Made by a program: the position numbers and the translations under genes | Shown here: piece by piece, positions 20,709-29,319 of the stretch | How the letters are laid out: every line of letters starts with the position of its first letter | How positions within the stretch are numbered: position 1 is the stretch's first letter | Origin: a virus | DNA: 52,642 bases | Reading direction: 5' to 3' (one strand) | Virus record (IMG/VR): IMGVR_UViG_3300037337_000202 | Location: 1-52,642 of that record | The notes under the pieces: model-generated | What the model was told of the DNA's origin: nothing | The model's input: the letters and a program-made list of their open reading frames with translations, nothing else | Databases searched by the model: none

Positions 20709-21695
20709 ATGATCAAAATCGGCGCAGCATGTAAATGGTTGGATATAAACGGTCAGTCAGTAGCCAATGCAAATCTTCGAACCACTACCATCAAAAAGCT
20801 TTCCTCGCTGACATCAGCGGCACGTCACGAATACCTATTGGAAATTCTGACCCACAACATGAGTGCATTGGCCCAGCAGCTCAAAAATGTTGCTGCCCTA
20901 CCTACGGCTCTAAAGATGTGGCGTCTAACCAGCGATATTCTTCCAGTTCCGACTCATAAGGTTTCTGAAGAGTTCTACTCTAATAAGGATGTTGCGTCCT
21001 TTATTGACAAAGAACTATTGAAAAATGGTGAGTTCGCTAGGGCTCATGGTATTCGATTGTCCTTTCACCCAGGGCAGTTTGTGGTTCTTGGTTCACAAAA
21101 TCCAGGTATACGAAGTGCCAGCGTCATTGAACTTCAACATCATTGCGATTGCTTCACACGAATGGGTTATAAAGGCTGGCACCCTGAAGGTTTGGTTATT
21201 AATATCCATGTTGGTCTCAAGGACCCAAATATTCCAGCCATGCGTGCGCTATTAAAATCCTCTACTGAAATAGCAAACTTTACTACCCTTGAAAATGATG
21301 AATTCAGTTGGGGCGCAGAAAGAATTGTAAGTGTTTTTGGTGATCTTGTGCCATTGGTTCTCGATGTACACCACTATTGGATTCACGAGCTAAAAAGGTT
21401 AGACCCAAATAGTAAAACCACTCAAGACATTCGTGATACTTGGCGTGGTATTGTACCAGAAATGCATTTGGCCATGAGCGATCCTGACTTGTGCAATGGA
21501 TTGCCTGGTGAGGAGCTAGACATTAATCAAATGCTTAAAACCACCAATAGGGCAAAACTGCGCGCCCATAGTCAAACAGCGTGGCATACACAGAGCATGG
21601 ATTATGCTGCACAATTTGGCTTTGATATCACATGGGAAGGGAAGGACAAAAACCTCGGCGCGCTGGCAATCGCTAAGCACCTAGGCCTTGTCTGA
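20709..21695 (+). CDS. uvsE: UV damage endonuclease (UvdE/UvsE)
   Basis: 328 residues of the TIM-barrel UvdE family, which nicks DNA 5' of UV photoproducts and other lesions. Typical features are the N-terminal IGAACKWL, RLSFHPGQFVVLGSQNP near 117-133, INIHVG near 164 with metal-binding His, LENDEFSW near 194, LDVHHYW near 222 and HSQTAWH near 290. Length is normal. It probably repairs phage genomes after light damage, which suits a phage of sunlit water. The start follows AACTCAAGCAA with only a weak ribosome site. Confidence 0.92.
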   Translation: MIKIGAACKWLDINGQSVANANLRTTTIKKLSSLTSAARHEYLLEILTHNMSALAQQLKNVAALPTALKMWRLTSDILPVPTHKVSEEFYSNKDVASFIDKELLKNGEFARAHGIRLSFHPGQFVVLGSQNPGIRSASVIELQHHCDCFTRMGYKGWHPEGLVINIHVGLKDPNIPAMRALLKSSTEIANFTTLENDEFSWGAERIVSVFGDLVPLVLDVHHYWIHELKRLDPNSKTTQDIRDTWRGIVPEMHLAMSDPDLCNGLPGEELDINQMLKTTNRAKLRAHSQTAWHTQSMDYAAQFGFDITWEGKDKNLGALAIAKHLGLV

Positions 21696-21725
21696 TTTTG
21701 TAATAAACCCAAATAATCAGACAAG
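21687..21725 (+). terminator. Long-stem hairpin at end of uvsE
   Basis: Arms 21687-21697 and 21715-21725 are perfect 11-bp complements around a 17-nt loop, overlapping the stop codon. There is no U tract after it. It may protect the 3' end of the mRNA rather than terminate. The 100 nt after it show no gene. Confidence 0.5.
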
Positions 21726-21826
21726 TCGATATCAGGATGCTTTTAAGCGAAGGCTTGAGGATAAATATTCATGCTGGCAGGTGCTTTCTGTTAGAGTCCA
21801 TGGGTAGTTGCATACCGCGATGGACA

Positions 21827-21856
21827 TTTTACTTTTATAACAAAGTGTGTTATAAT
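21827..21856 (+). promoter_or_regulatory. Promoter P21827 for topoisomerase
   Basis: TTTTAC at 21827, GTG and TATAAT at 21851-21856. The ATG at 21885 follows AAGGATTTTAATATT. Confidence 0.88.
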
Positions 21857-21884
21857 CCATTTATACATTAAGGATTTTAATATT

Positions 21885-23417
21885 ATGAGTGAAGATTTCA
21901 AGGTACTAGATGATCGTCAGCACGTTTTGCTCAGAAGTGGCGTATATATTGGATCCACTAGTTCAGAAGCAGTAACTGGTATCATCAACTTTAAAACTTC
22001 TACCAAAACTATTGTACCTGGTCTGGTGAAAATTATTGAGGAAATTTTTCAGAACTCTATCGATGAGTTCATTCGCACCGACGGCAAATTTGCAGATCAT
22101 ATTTCTATCTCTTTTAATAATTCTATTAAAGGTACTGAAATTACCGTGACTGATAATGGTCGCGGTATTCCAGTTAAAAAGATTGGCGACACATATCAGC
22201 CTGTTCTTGCCTGGACTCAACTGAAAGCCGGCTCAAACTTTGATGATTCAAAGCGAATTGGTGTTGGTATGAATGGCATGGGTTCTGCCCTAACTGCTAT
22301 CTTTTCATCTTCTTTTGTCGGCGAAACCTGTGATGGTACTGACAAAATTCGGGTGACCTGTACAGATAACATGTCCCATGTGTCATTCAAACTATCCAAG
22401 TCTTTCAAGCAAGGCACGACTGTAAAGTTTATCCCAGATCTTTCCCGTTTTGGCTTGTCTGAACTAGATCAAGATCATATCGACATCATTCGGGATCGGT
22501 TTAGTAACCTAGCAATTGTATTTCCTGGCATTAAGTTTGTCTTTAATGGCGAGACTATTAAGTTTAAAAACCTGAAGGCAATCGGTAAACTGTTCTCAGA
22601 GCATTCAGTTACAGCAGAGACAGACAACATTGGCTTAGTATTTGCTCCATCCGGCTCGGCTGAGGAATTTATCTCACACAGTTATGTCAACGGTATTTTT
22701 GTTCGTAACGGTGGTTCGCATATTGATTTTGCAATGAGCAAGGTTATTGAGACCTTACGTGCGCATATTAAAAAGAAGTTAAAAATCGATGTGATGCCTA
22801 ATGCGATTCGACAGCACATTTTGTTCGCATCCTGGATTTCAAAGTTTCCTAATCTAAAGTTTGATAGTCAAGCAAAAGAACGTGTAACTAACTCAGCTTC
22901 TGATGTAGCCAATCATTTTCATGGGATTGACTTCGATAAAATCTCTAAACAGATTCTGAATACGCCTGAGATTCTAGATCCGATGGTGGCAGCAATTCTA
23001 TACAAACAAGAATTGGCTGATCGTGCTGCGCTTAACAAAAAGCAGAAAGCTAACACTAAACTTCGTGTGATTAATCACATCGCGGCAACTCATCCTGACC
23101 CTTCAAAACGAACCTTATTTATTGTTGAGGGGTTGTCTGCTCTTGGTAGTTTAATTTCTGTTCGTGACTCTAAGACCATTGGCGGTCTTCCATTACGCGG
23201 TAAGGTCCTAAATGTTCGTGGAATGAAACCTGTGGATATTCTGAAAAATAAGGAAATTTCAGAGCTGTTAAGTGTGTTGGGTCTAGAATTTGGTAAACCT
23301 GCTATTGCCGTTGATGAACTGTTTGAGATCACATTAGATGGAACTAAGTATGTTGTTAGTACAGATGATGAAATTAATCACAATGGAAAACTAATAAAGG
23401 TTTCCTCATTGTTATAA
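21885..23417 (+). CDS. 39: DNA topoisomerase II large subunit, ATPase part (T4 gp39-like)
   Basis: 510 residues, close to T4 gp39 (516). The N-terminal GHKL ATPase shows EIFQNSIDEF near 50, VTDNGRGIPV near 86 and GVGMNGMGSALTAIFSS near 127. The transducer domain follows. From about residue 405 the TOPRIM domain starts (FIVEGLSA, catalytic Glu), then breaks off after LGLEFGK and a tail ending KLIKVSSLL. The rest of TOPRIM is encoded after the endonuclease, as in T4 genes 39 and 60. The overlapping +1 frame at the end reads IMSDLDEDG, a TOPRIM-like DxDxDG relic (23414-23443). Confidence 0.93.
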   Translation: MSEDFKVLDDRQHVLLRSGVYIGSTSSEAVTGIINFKTSTKTIVPGLVKIIEEIFQNSIDEFIRTDGKFADHISISFNNSIKGTEITVTDNGRGIPVKKIGDTYQPVLAWTQLKAGSNFDDSKRIGVGMNGMGSALTAIFSSSFVGETCDGTDKIRVTCTDNMSHVSFKLSKSFKQGTTVKFIPDLSRFGLSELDQDHIDIIRDRFSNLAIVFPGIKFVFNGETIKFKNLKAIGKLFSEHSVTAETDNIGLVFAPSGSAEEFISHSYVNGIFVRNGGSHIDFAMSKVIETLRAHIKKKLKIDVMPNAIRQHILFASWISKFPNLKFDSQAKERVTNSASDVANHFHGIDFDKISKQILNTPEILDPMVAAILYKQELADRAALNKKQKANTKLRVINHIAATHPDPSKRTLFIVEGLSALGSLISVRDSKTIGGLPLRGKVLNVRGMKPVDILKNKEISELLSVLGLEFGKPAIAVDELFEITLDGTKYVVSTDDEINHNGKLIKVSSLL

Positions 23418-23489
23418 TGTCTGATCTAGACGAGGATGGTTGAAATTGGGAACTTATAAATAATATACCTAAACCAACCTGGATAAAAG

Positions 23490-24746
23490 ATGTTAAGTAC
23501 AATATTTGACAATATTATATTTGAAGCAAAAGGAAAAGTTAAACTAAAATCAAAAATTAAGACACATATATTGGAAAAATATGAGTCTTATGAAAATTAT
23601 TTTGATGGTAATAAGTGCTATTATTCTAATCGATATAGTAAAATCACCATGGATCTGTCTGATGATCTTTTAGTCAAGTTCGACTATTATAGAAATATTC
23701 CCTACCGATGTGGTGATAAATCGTGTCATTGTAGCACACTGAATTCAGTATCTAAAGAATATCTAAAGAATTGCCGGGGTATGACTGAAACTGAAGCAAC
23801 AGAGATGTTAAATGCCAAAGGTCGTAAATCTTATGAAACTGCCTTGCTCGATACAAATAGCAAAAATCCACACGCAATGTCTGCTCGTGGTATTAATATA
23901 CTTTCAAAGGATTATCTTGGACTCACAAGGACGCCACAAGAGGTTGACAAATATCTTACTGAAAAAGCAATCAGAGGTAGAAAAACACTGAAAGCCACCG
24001 GATGGTTTGATGACCCGACCAACAACCCATTTTCTAAAGGCTTTTGGATGAAAAAAGGTATGACTGACGATGAAGCTCTTTTAAAAATAAATTCAAGGAA
24101 CTTTTGGTGTACTGAATTTTATGACTTGAATCCAAATTCCACATTAACTAATCCTGGAAATATACAGTATTGGGTTTCATTATATGGTGAAGAGCTCGGT
24201 AGAAAAATGTATGCTGATTTAAAGTCAAGAATTAAGCACAGTAATACATTAGAAGGTAGACAAGAAAAATATGGAATGGAGATCGGATTAGAAAAACATG
24301 CTCAGTTCTTAAAGGGAATATTCGGTAACAGCTCGGGCTCTCATTCAAATGAAGCAACAAAATTCTTCGTCTCACTATATAAGCAACTTCGGAGACTGGG
24401 ATATAGCAGGAAAGATATGGTATTCGGTATAAAAGGCTCTAAGGAGATGTCTTTGTTTGACCCGAACATCCACAAGCGCTACAGTTACGATTTTACTTTT
24501 ATCCCAAAGAGTGTTATAATTGAGTATAACGGAAATATGTGGCATCCAAGAAAATCTATGATGTCGGAAGCAGATTATGATTCGTGGTCAATGCCATGGC
24601 ATGAAGGTCTTACAGCTATAGAAAAAGAATCCAAAGATCTAGTTAAAAATAAATTTGCAGAGACCTCAGGTTATACTGTAGTTGAAATATGGAGTTCTCA
24701 ATCATTCTCCGAAAAAATGAATATTTGTTTGAAAGCCTTATCATGA
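23490..24746 (+). CDS. Vsr-like (EDxHD-type) homing endonuclease splitting the topoisomerase
   Basis: 418 residues. The middle has repeated helix motifs (CRGMTETEATEMLN, KKGMTDDEALLKINS) like DNA-binding modules of phage endonucleases. The C-terminal 120 residues hold the nuclease: YSYDFTFIPKSVIIEYNG, MWHPR and GYTVVEIWSS, matching the Vsr-like fold with Asp, Glu and His. It lies in the same place as mobA between T4 genes 39 and 60, but is a different nuclease type. Its stop overlaps the next start. A promoter sequence lies within its catalytic codons (24491-24520). Confidence 0.85.
   Translation: MLSTIFDNIIFEAKGKVKLKSKIKTHILEKYESYENYFDGNKCYYSNRYSKITMDLSDDLLVKFDYYRNIPYRCGDKSCHCSTLNSVSKEYLKNCRGMTETEATEMLNAKGRKSYETALLDTNSKNPHAMSARGINILSKDYLGLTRTPQEVDKYLTEKAIRGRKTLKATGWFDDPTNNPFSKGFWMKKGMTDDEALLKINSRNFWCTEFYDLNPNSTLTNPGNIQYWVSLYGEELGRKMYADLKSRIKHSNTLEGRQEKYGMEIGLEKHAQFLKGIFGNSSGSHSNEATKFFVSLYKQLRRLGYSRKDMVFGIKGSKEMSLFDPNIHKRYSYDFTFIPKSVIIEYNGNMWHPRKSMMSEADYDSWSMPWHEGLTAIEKESKDLVKNKFAETSGYTVVEIWSSQSFSEKMNICLKALS
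24491..24520 (+). promoter_or_regulatory. Promoter-like sequence inside endonuclease gene
   Basis: TTTTACTTTTATCCC, then GTG and TATAAT at 24515-24520, a full match to the consensus. It encodes the DFTFIPKSVII segment of the nuclease. If active it would transcribe the second topoisomerase gene at 24743. Confidence 0.65.
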
Positions 24747-25240
24747 AAATCGACATCAAAAAAATTCCTGTTACTCAAGAATCAATGTCTAACTATTTTA
24801 GTGGAGCCTCTGTAAAGCGGCGAACTGTTTTTAATTCGACATTAAACTACGGTCGTATTGCCATTATGACTGACGCGGATGTAGATTAGGTAAGCTTTGA
24901 TGGTTCTTCGATCCTATGTCTATTGTTGAATCTTTTTAGCAATTGGCCAGAATTGTTTGACAGCGGTATTGTATGTCGTACCCTGACCCCTCTGTATGTA
25001 TGTGAAAAAGGAAAGGACACACAGTTATTCTATAACAAGACTGAGTTCGAAAAATTCAACAGCAAGGGTTACGCGGTTTCTTATATTAAGGGTCTAGGTA
25101 GCCTGAGCAAGTCGGCCTACAAGGAATCTATCATGCAACCCCACTTTGTGCGCTTGAACAGCTCACACGGCGGTCTGAACAGCCTTGAGATGGCATTTGG
25201 TGACTCTGCTGAGCGTAGAAAAGCTTGGATGCTTGCATGA
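24743..25240 (+). CDS. 60: Topoisomerase II large subunit, C-terminal part (T4 gp60-like), interrupted by UAG
   Basis: ATG 24743 overlaps the endonuclease stop. The first 48 codons end NYGRIAIMTDADVD, the metal-binding half of TOPRIM, then TAG (24887-24889). The same frame continues VSF-DGSSIL...NLFSNWPELFDSG to TGA at 25238, ending GDSAERRKAWMLA, as in T4 gp60. The Asp codon GAT just before the TAG recurs at 24899-24901, where DG-S resumes the family sequence. Skipping 15 nt from GAT to GAT would restore an uninterrupted motif. T4 gene 60 has a 50-nt translational bypass at nearly the same residue. Readthrough would insert five residues; a split protein is also possible. Confidence 0.8.
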
Positions 25241-25267
25241 ACGCGTCTTGAATACGTCAGCAAATAA

Positions 25268-25297
25268 TTTTACTTTTATCCATGGGTGTAATATAAT
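25268..25297 (+). promoter_or_regulatory. Promoter P25268 for gp52-like gene
   Basis: TTTTAC at 25268, GTG upstream of TATAAT at 25292-25297. About 100 nt of leader follow, with a coding-like but startless Lys/Glu-rich segment that ends just before ATG 25396. Confidence 0.85.
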
Positions 25298-25395
25298 AAC
25301 TTATCAAAAACTTCTAGGAATGCAAAAGCCGAAAAAGAAAAGCGTGATCGAGATTACGCCGAGGCGAAACTTAAAAAATTGATGCAGGATTAAAT

Positions 25396-26706
25396 ATGAA
25401 TATCGTAGATCAATCAATTACAGATATTATCAATGCTGACTACATGGAATATTCCCTGTACACAGTACAAAACCGTGCAATTCCATCTGCAGTTGATGGA
25501 CTTAAGCCAGTTCACCGAAAACTTGTTTATGCGATGTTGAATACTCATGGTGGAAAAAAGACCAAGGTGGTTGATCTGTCTGGCATTTCCTCTCTGAATT
25601 ATCATCATGGTGAAGCAAGCGCCGCCGAGGCAGTTAATACTTTAACCGCGCCATGGAACAACAACTGTCCTGTATTTACTGGACATGGCAATTTTGGATC
25701 ACGTTTGGTTCAAGAAGCTTCGGCTGCTCGATATGTCTTTGCTTCTATCTCACCTGAGTTCAAAAAGTATTTTATTGATAATGAAGTAGCCCCAAAATCA
25801 TCTGACCCAGACAGTCCGGAGCCGGCACATTACTTGCCTTCTATTCCATGGGTACTGGTGAATGGTATCTCTGGAATCGCAGTTGGTTTCGCCACCAATA
25901 TTCTACCACGTTCAATCGACACGCTTTTGAATGAGGTAAAAACATGTCTAAAAAATCCAGAAAAGTATCTTCTGGCCAACAAGGATGTGCCTCCAACATA
26001 CCCCGAATTTCGCGGTAAAGTAATTAAAGGCGAGACCAATCAATGGATCACCACTGGTATCATTGACTATACCAGTAAAAATACTTACAAAATATCTGAA
26101 GTTCCTGTTGGATATGACCGAGAGACCTATATCGGTGTATTACATGATCTAATCGATAGCGATAAAATTCGTGATTTTGAGGATGATTGCTCAGAAGAAG
26201 GTTTCGGCTTTACTGTAAAAGTAACTCCTGCACAAAAAGATAAAATCGATACTGACCCCCTAAAATATTTCAAGCTGATCAAGCCAAAGACTGAGAATCT
26301 AACCACTCTTGGCGTGGATGGTAGGCTGAAAATCTTCGAGACCATTTCCGAACTCGTTGCCTACTTTGTTGAATATCGTCTCTCAAAGTTCGGTGATAAA
26401 TTAGAGTATGAAAAAGAAACTCTTATCGGTGACATTCAGGAAATGAAGGATCGTATTGCATTTATTCGAGCTGTTATCACTCGCAAGATCGACTTCCGGA
26501 CCATGTCAAAGGTACAGTTGCTAGAATATATCTCCGAAAATATTACCACTCACGAGTGGGGCAAGACCTTTGTCAACATTCAAATGTGGGCTTGTACTAA
26601 TGATTCAGTCGAAACACTTGCCAAAAAAATCGAAACTGCCGAATCTCACTACAAGGTTTTGCTAACAGAAACCTCAATGTCCCGCTATCTATCTGTTTTA
26701 AAATAA
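25396..26706 (+). CDS. 52: DNA topoisomerase II medium subunit (T4 gp52-like)
   Basis: 436 residues, close to T4 gp52 (442). It is the DNA cleavage and rejoining subunit. Visible features are SVDGLKPVHRKLVYAM near 35, HHGEASAAEAV near 72, GNFGSR near 95, QEASAARY with the catalytic Tyr near 111, and PDYLPSIPWVLVNG-type sequence (AHYLPSIPWVLVNGISGIAVGFATNI) near 140. A coiled-coil segment lies near 340-380. It works with the products at 21885 and 24743. Catalytic motifs appear intact, which argues the whole enzyme is under selection. Confidence 0.94.
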   Translation: MNIVDQSITDIINADYMEYSLYTVQNRAIPSAVDGLKPVHRKLVYAMLNTHGGKKTKVVDLSGISSLNYHHGEASAAEAVNTLTAPWNNNCPVFTGHGNFGSRLVQEASAARYVFASISPEFKKYFIDNEVAPKSSDPDSPEPAHYLPSIPWVLVNGISGIAVGFATNILPRSIDTLLNEVKTCLKNPEKYLLANKDVPPTYPEFRGKVIKGETNQWITTGIIDYTSKNTYKISEVPVGYDRETYIGVLHDLIDSDKIRDFEDDCSEEGFGFTVKVTPAQKDKIDTDPLKYFKLIKPKTENLTTLGVDGRLKIFETISELVAYFVEYRLSKFGDKLEYEKETLIGDIQEMKDRIAFIRAVITRKIDFRTMSKVQLLEYISENITTHEWGKTFVNIQMWACTNDSVETLAKKIETAESHYKVLLTETSMSRYLSVLK

Positions 26707-26708
26707 CT

Positions 26709-26933
26709 ATGAACACACGACTTAATGAACTAATTACTGCATCTGGAATTGGTAGATCAAACGAAGATCTACAGGAGTTCGCTAAACTAATTATCATAGA
26801 ATGTTCAACTGTATGTTACGAGCATTCTAGGGTTCTACTCCGATTTAGTCAGTTTGGTAGTAATGCAGCCGAAGATTGTTCAAAAATGATTCTACAGCAT
26901 TTTGAAAACACAGATAAAAATGAGTCCTTATAA
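26709..26933 (+). CDS. Conserved small phage protein
   Basis: 74 residues. The pattern LxExxxASGI...NEDLQEFAKLIIIECSTVCYEHS is familiar from many uncharacterised phage proteins. It follows the gp52 gene by 2 nt. Function unknown. Confidence 0.68.
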   Translation: MNTRLNELITASGIGRSNEDLQEFAKLIIIECSTVCYEHSRVLLRFSQFGSNAAEDCSKMILQHFENTDKNESL

Positions 26934-27036
26934 AATAGGTTTCGAGTTAGGTGTAGCAATTTCGCTACTTGTTGGTAAACAGGCAATATCACTTTGGTTA
27001 ATCCTGTTAATTTTTTATACAATGAAAGATATTTGA
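26920..27036 (+). CDS. Small membrane peptide
   Basis: 38 residues with one hydrophobic segment. The start overlaps the previous gene and the stop overlaps the next ATG (TGATG). Confidence 0.55.
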   Translation: MSPYKIGFELGVAISLLVGKQAISLWLILLIFYTMKDI

Positions 27037-27353
27037 TGGCATACACTACAATTTACATGACAAACGGCTTTGAAGTTAAAAAAGCGCCAGTTGGTTTTTC
27101 TTGGACCACTGCACTTTTTGGTGGGTTTCCTGCACTATTTCGTCAACATTGGATTTGGGGCATCGCTATTATTCTAGCCAATATCGTCACCTATGGTATT
27201 GCCGGCATTATAATGGGCTTTTTCTACAATAAAATTTATATTAAGGATCTTTTCAAGAATGGATATCGAGTAGATAATCTAGGTGGGATGTCTGAAAATG
27301 CGCTTAAGATGTATTTGGGATATCTTGAATTCCCGAACGAGCAAAAGCTTTAA
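27036..27353 (+). CDS. Membrane protein, DUF2628-like
   Basis: 105 residues from ATG 27036. The segment KAPVGFSWTTALFGGFPALFRQHW followed by one or two hydrophobic helices is typical of DUF2628-type small membrane proteins of bacteria and phages. Function unknown. Coupled to the peptide upstream. Confidence 0.7.
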   Translation: MAYTTIYMTNGFEVKKAPVGFSWTTALFGGFPALFRQHWIWGIAIILANIVTYGIAGIIMGFFYNKIYIKDLFKNGYRVDNLGGMSENALKMYLGYLEFPNEQKL

Positions 27354-27354
27354 T

Positions 27355-27765
27355 ATGAAAAACTTGTTTTTTTCTTTTCTGATCTTTCTTGCTTTGTCGG
27401 CTAATGCGTCCGACAAATGGTATACAGTAACCAAGAGTTCGGATGGTGAAACGGTACTTGTTGTTAAACCAAGTTCCTTTTCTGCTCATCGTGATAAAGA
27501 TTCTGGTAGTTCAATAGGTGCTATTTTTCGAACTATTGAGTCTGATAAAATCTCAGAATACTTTATTATTGTTAACTCACGGAGTTGCACGGAGAGTGGT
27601 GGTAATATTCTATTGCGCAGTAAGATTGGAGATAGTTGGGAGAATGTGGCTGAATCTTCTTGGGCTGCAACTGGCACTACGCTTTATGATGCTTCCGGGC
27701 AGACTCTTTGCGCAATGCTAGAGATGAAGCTCGAGGCGGAGCGAAAGTCTTTACCAAGTATCTAA
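27355..27765 (+). CDS. Secreted or periplasmic protein
   Basis: 136 residues from ATG 27355. A clear signal peptide (MKNLFFSFLIFLALSANA-SD) suggests export. The mature part has two cysteines (SRSCTES near 80, TLCAML near 121) that could form a disulfide. Pattern like small periplasmic beta proteins. Function unknown. Confidence 0.7.
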   Translation: MKNLFFSFLIFLALSANASDKWYTVTKSSDGETVLVVKPSSFSAHRDKDSGSSIGAIFRTIESDKISEYFIIVNSRSCTESGGNILLRSKIGDSWENVAESSWAATGTTLYDASGQTLCAMLEMKLEAERKSLPSI

Positions 27766-27766
27766 A

Positions 27767-27796
27767 TTTTACTTTTATTCTGAGACGTGGTATAAT
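27767..27796 (+). promoter_or_regulatory. Promoter P27767
   Basis: TTTTAC at 27767, TATAAT at 27791-27796, then the AACAAGGAAACATG leader. Confidence 0.88.
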
Positions 27797-27815
27797 AACT
27801 TATTAACAAGGAAAC

Positions 27816-28193
27816 ATGATGAATAAAATTACCGAATACACAGTACAAGTCGATGAAGAAAAAACTCAATGGTTCTTGAATGGAGTACTCCATCGGCACG
27901 ATGGCCCAGCAGTTGAGTATAACAATGGCCACAAGATTTGGTACTTGAATGGGAAATACCATCGTGCCGATGGACCAGCCCATGAGTATTCTAATGGCCA
28001 CAAGATTTGGTACTTGAATGGGAAAGCCCATCGTGCCGATGGACCAGCTATTGAGTATTCCGATGGCCATAAGTCATGGTACTTAGAAGGTGTAAAAGTA
28101 ACCGAACAGGCTGTGATGAAACCGGTCAAAGAAATGACGATTGTCGAAATCGAAGCCTTGCTTGGACACCCCATCCAGATCATTGCTGGCTAA
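27816..28193 (+). CDS. HR-DGPA repeat protein 1
   Basis: 125 residues. Three full 23-residue repeats of the form W(Y/F)LNGxxHRxDGPAxEYxNGHK plus a partial one, between a conserved N-terminus (ITEYTVQVDEEKTQW) and a shared C-terminal domain (MKPVKEMTIVEIEALLG). The repeats resemble MORN-like short beta repeats found in phage and bacterial proteins. Their ligand is unknown. One of six paralogues in this window, each with its own promoter; they differ in repeat number. Confidence 0.8.
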   Translation: MMNKITEYTVQVDEEKTQWFLNGVLHRHDGPAVEYNNGHKIWYLNGKYHRADGPAHEYSNGHKIWYLNGKAHRADGPAIEYSDGHKSWYLEGVKVTEQAVMKPVKEMTIVEIEALLGHPIQIIAG

Positions 28194-28194
28194 G

Positions 28195-28224
28195 ATTAAC
28201 TTTTATTCTGTGGTGTGGTATAAT
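28195..28224 (+). promoter_or_regulatory. Promoter P28195
   Basis: -35 region ATTAACTTTTATT (one base from consensus), TATAAT at 28219-28224, then the AACAAGGAAACATG leader. Confidence 0.82.
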
Positions 28225-28245
28225 AACTTATTAACAAGGAAACAT

Positions 28246-28541
28246 GATGCTCACTATTACAGAAGCCCGCGCAAAAACTAACTCGAGTTCTGCGGCACTG
28301 GCTGTTCTCATAGAAAGGTGCATTTGAACTAGACGGGAATGAAATTTTTATTTCTCGCCTGTTCAAGGCAGGTTACATGATCAAAAAAGATGACACTGAT
28401 ACCGAAATTGTAGATCGGTGGTTTCAGAATGTGTGCAGGCATGTGGACATGGGAACATGGGAACAAGAAGAAGCAATAAAGAAGAGTGGTATATGGGTTA
28501 GAACCACAGACATTGGCAACGGGCGTAGTGAAGTATCATGA
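28246..28541 (+). pseudogene. Small gene with a one-base frameshift
   Basis: ATG after AAGGAAACATG starts LTITEARAKTNSSSAALAV... and stops at TGA near 28326. Skipping one A in the GAAAGG at about 28314-28319 joins it to an open frame (GAFELDGNEIFISRLFKAG...) ending at 28541. The combined product would be about 98 residues. It is either decayed, a read error or a +1 shift site. Confidence 0.5.
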
Positions 28542-29011
28542 TTTTTAATCATATCAAGCAGCTCAAGGCAGATTGTCAAAAGATTGGAATTGTTTTTTCG
28601 TCATTTGATATGTTTCACGCCGGACACATTGCTATGTTGAGTGAAGCCAAGAATCATTGCGATTATCTTATTGCTGGACTACAAACTGATCCCACAATAG
28701 ATAGGCCCGACACCAAAAACAAGCCAGTACAAACTGTGGTAGAGCGTCAGATACAATTAGCAGCATGTCGGTACGTGGACGAAGTTGTGGTATACCAAAC
28801 TGAACAAGATCTTGCAGACCTATTGCTTATTTTACCAATTGATGTACGCATCCTGGGTGTTGAGTACGAAGGTAAAGACTTCAGCGGCAAACTAGAATGC
28901 GACATGCGAGGAATCAGACTTGTGTTTAATTCTCGTAATCATAGTTTCTCCAGCAGCAGCCTGCGCAAACGTGTAGTAAGTGCCGAAACTGTAAAGACTC
29001 TTAAAGAATGA
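28538..29011 (+). CDS. Cytidylyltransferase-like nucleotidyltransferase
   Basis: 157 residues with the HxGH fold: GIVFSSFDMFHAGHIAML at about 16-33, GLQTDP near 47 and a terminal SSSLRKRV in place of the usual ISTTxxR motif. Members such as TagD and RfaE-C transfer CMP or AMP to phosphorylated alcohols or sugars. Substrate here is unknown. It overlaps the next gene (ATGA), as often seen with the GDSH-type partner in other phages, from memory. Confidence 0.82.
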   Translation: MIFNHIKQLKADCQKIGIVFSSFDMFHAGHIAMLSEAKNHCDYLIAGLQTDPTIDRPDTKNKPVQTVVERQIQLAACRYVDEVVVYQTEQDLADLLLILPIDVRILGVEYEGKDFSGKLECDMRGIRLVFNSRNHSFSSSSLRKRVVSAETVKTLKE

Positions 29012-29270
29012 TCTTGTATGTAAATGGCGATAGTCATGCTGCTGGTGCCGAAGCAGTTGTTCCTTACGGCTGGGCCCAGCGGGTAAAGATTGCGCTGGGG
29101 CATGGGCAAACAGTCACACCCGGACAACTTGAAAGCCAGCTTTGGCCGCGAACTTGCTAATCACCTGTATGCTATACTAGAATGTGATGCACAGTCAGGT
29201 GGTGGATTCAAAAGCATGGGCAAAAAATCCAAGGAAGAAGTCTGGCAGCACTACGTGATCAGGTGGTAAG
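29008..29270 (+). pseudogene. GDSH-type phage protein, frameshifted
   Basis: ATG 29008 starts ILYVNGDSHAAGAEAVVPYGW, a conserved opening of an SGNH-hydrolase-like phage family. After about 40 codons it leaves frame, and the expected HPDNLKASFGRELANHL sequence continues in another frame from about 29112, ending at 29270. The C-terminal part is also short. Probably inactive, unless the shift is a read error. Confidence 0.65.
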
Positions 29271-29300
29271 TTTTACTTTTATTCTGAGACGTGTTATAAT
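29271..29300 (+). promoter_or_regulatory. Promoter P29271
   Basis: TTTTAC at 29271, GTG and TATAAT at 29295-29300, then ACCAACAAGGAAATATG. Confidence 0.88.
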
Positions 29301-29319
29301 AACTTACCAACAAGGAAAT

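Noticed and set aside
23300-23417. Intein in gp39
   Set aside because: The TDDEINHNGKLIKV tail looks faintly intein-like, but no splice-junction residues or downstream extein follow; the T4-type gene split explains it better.
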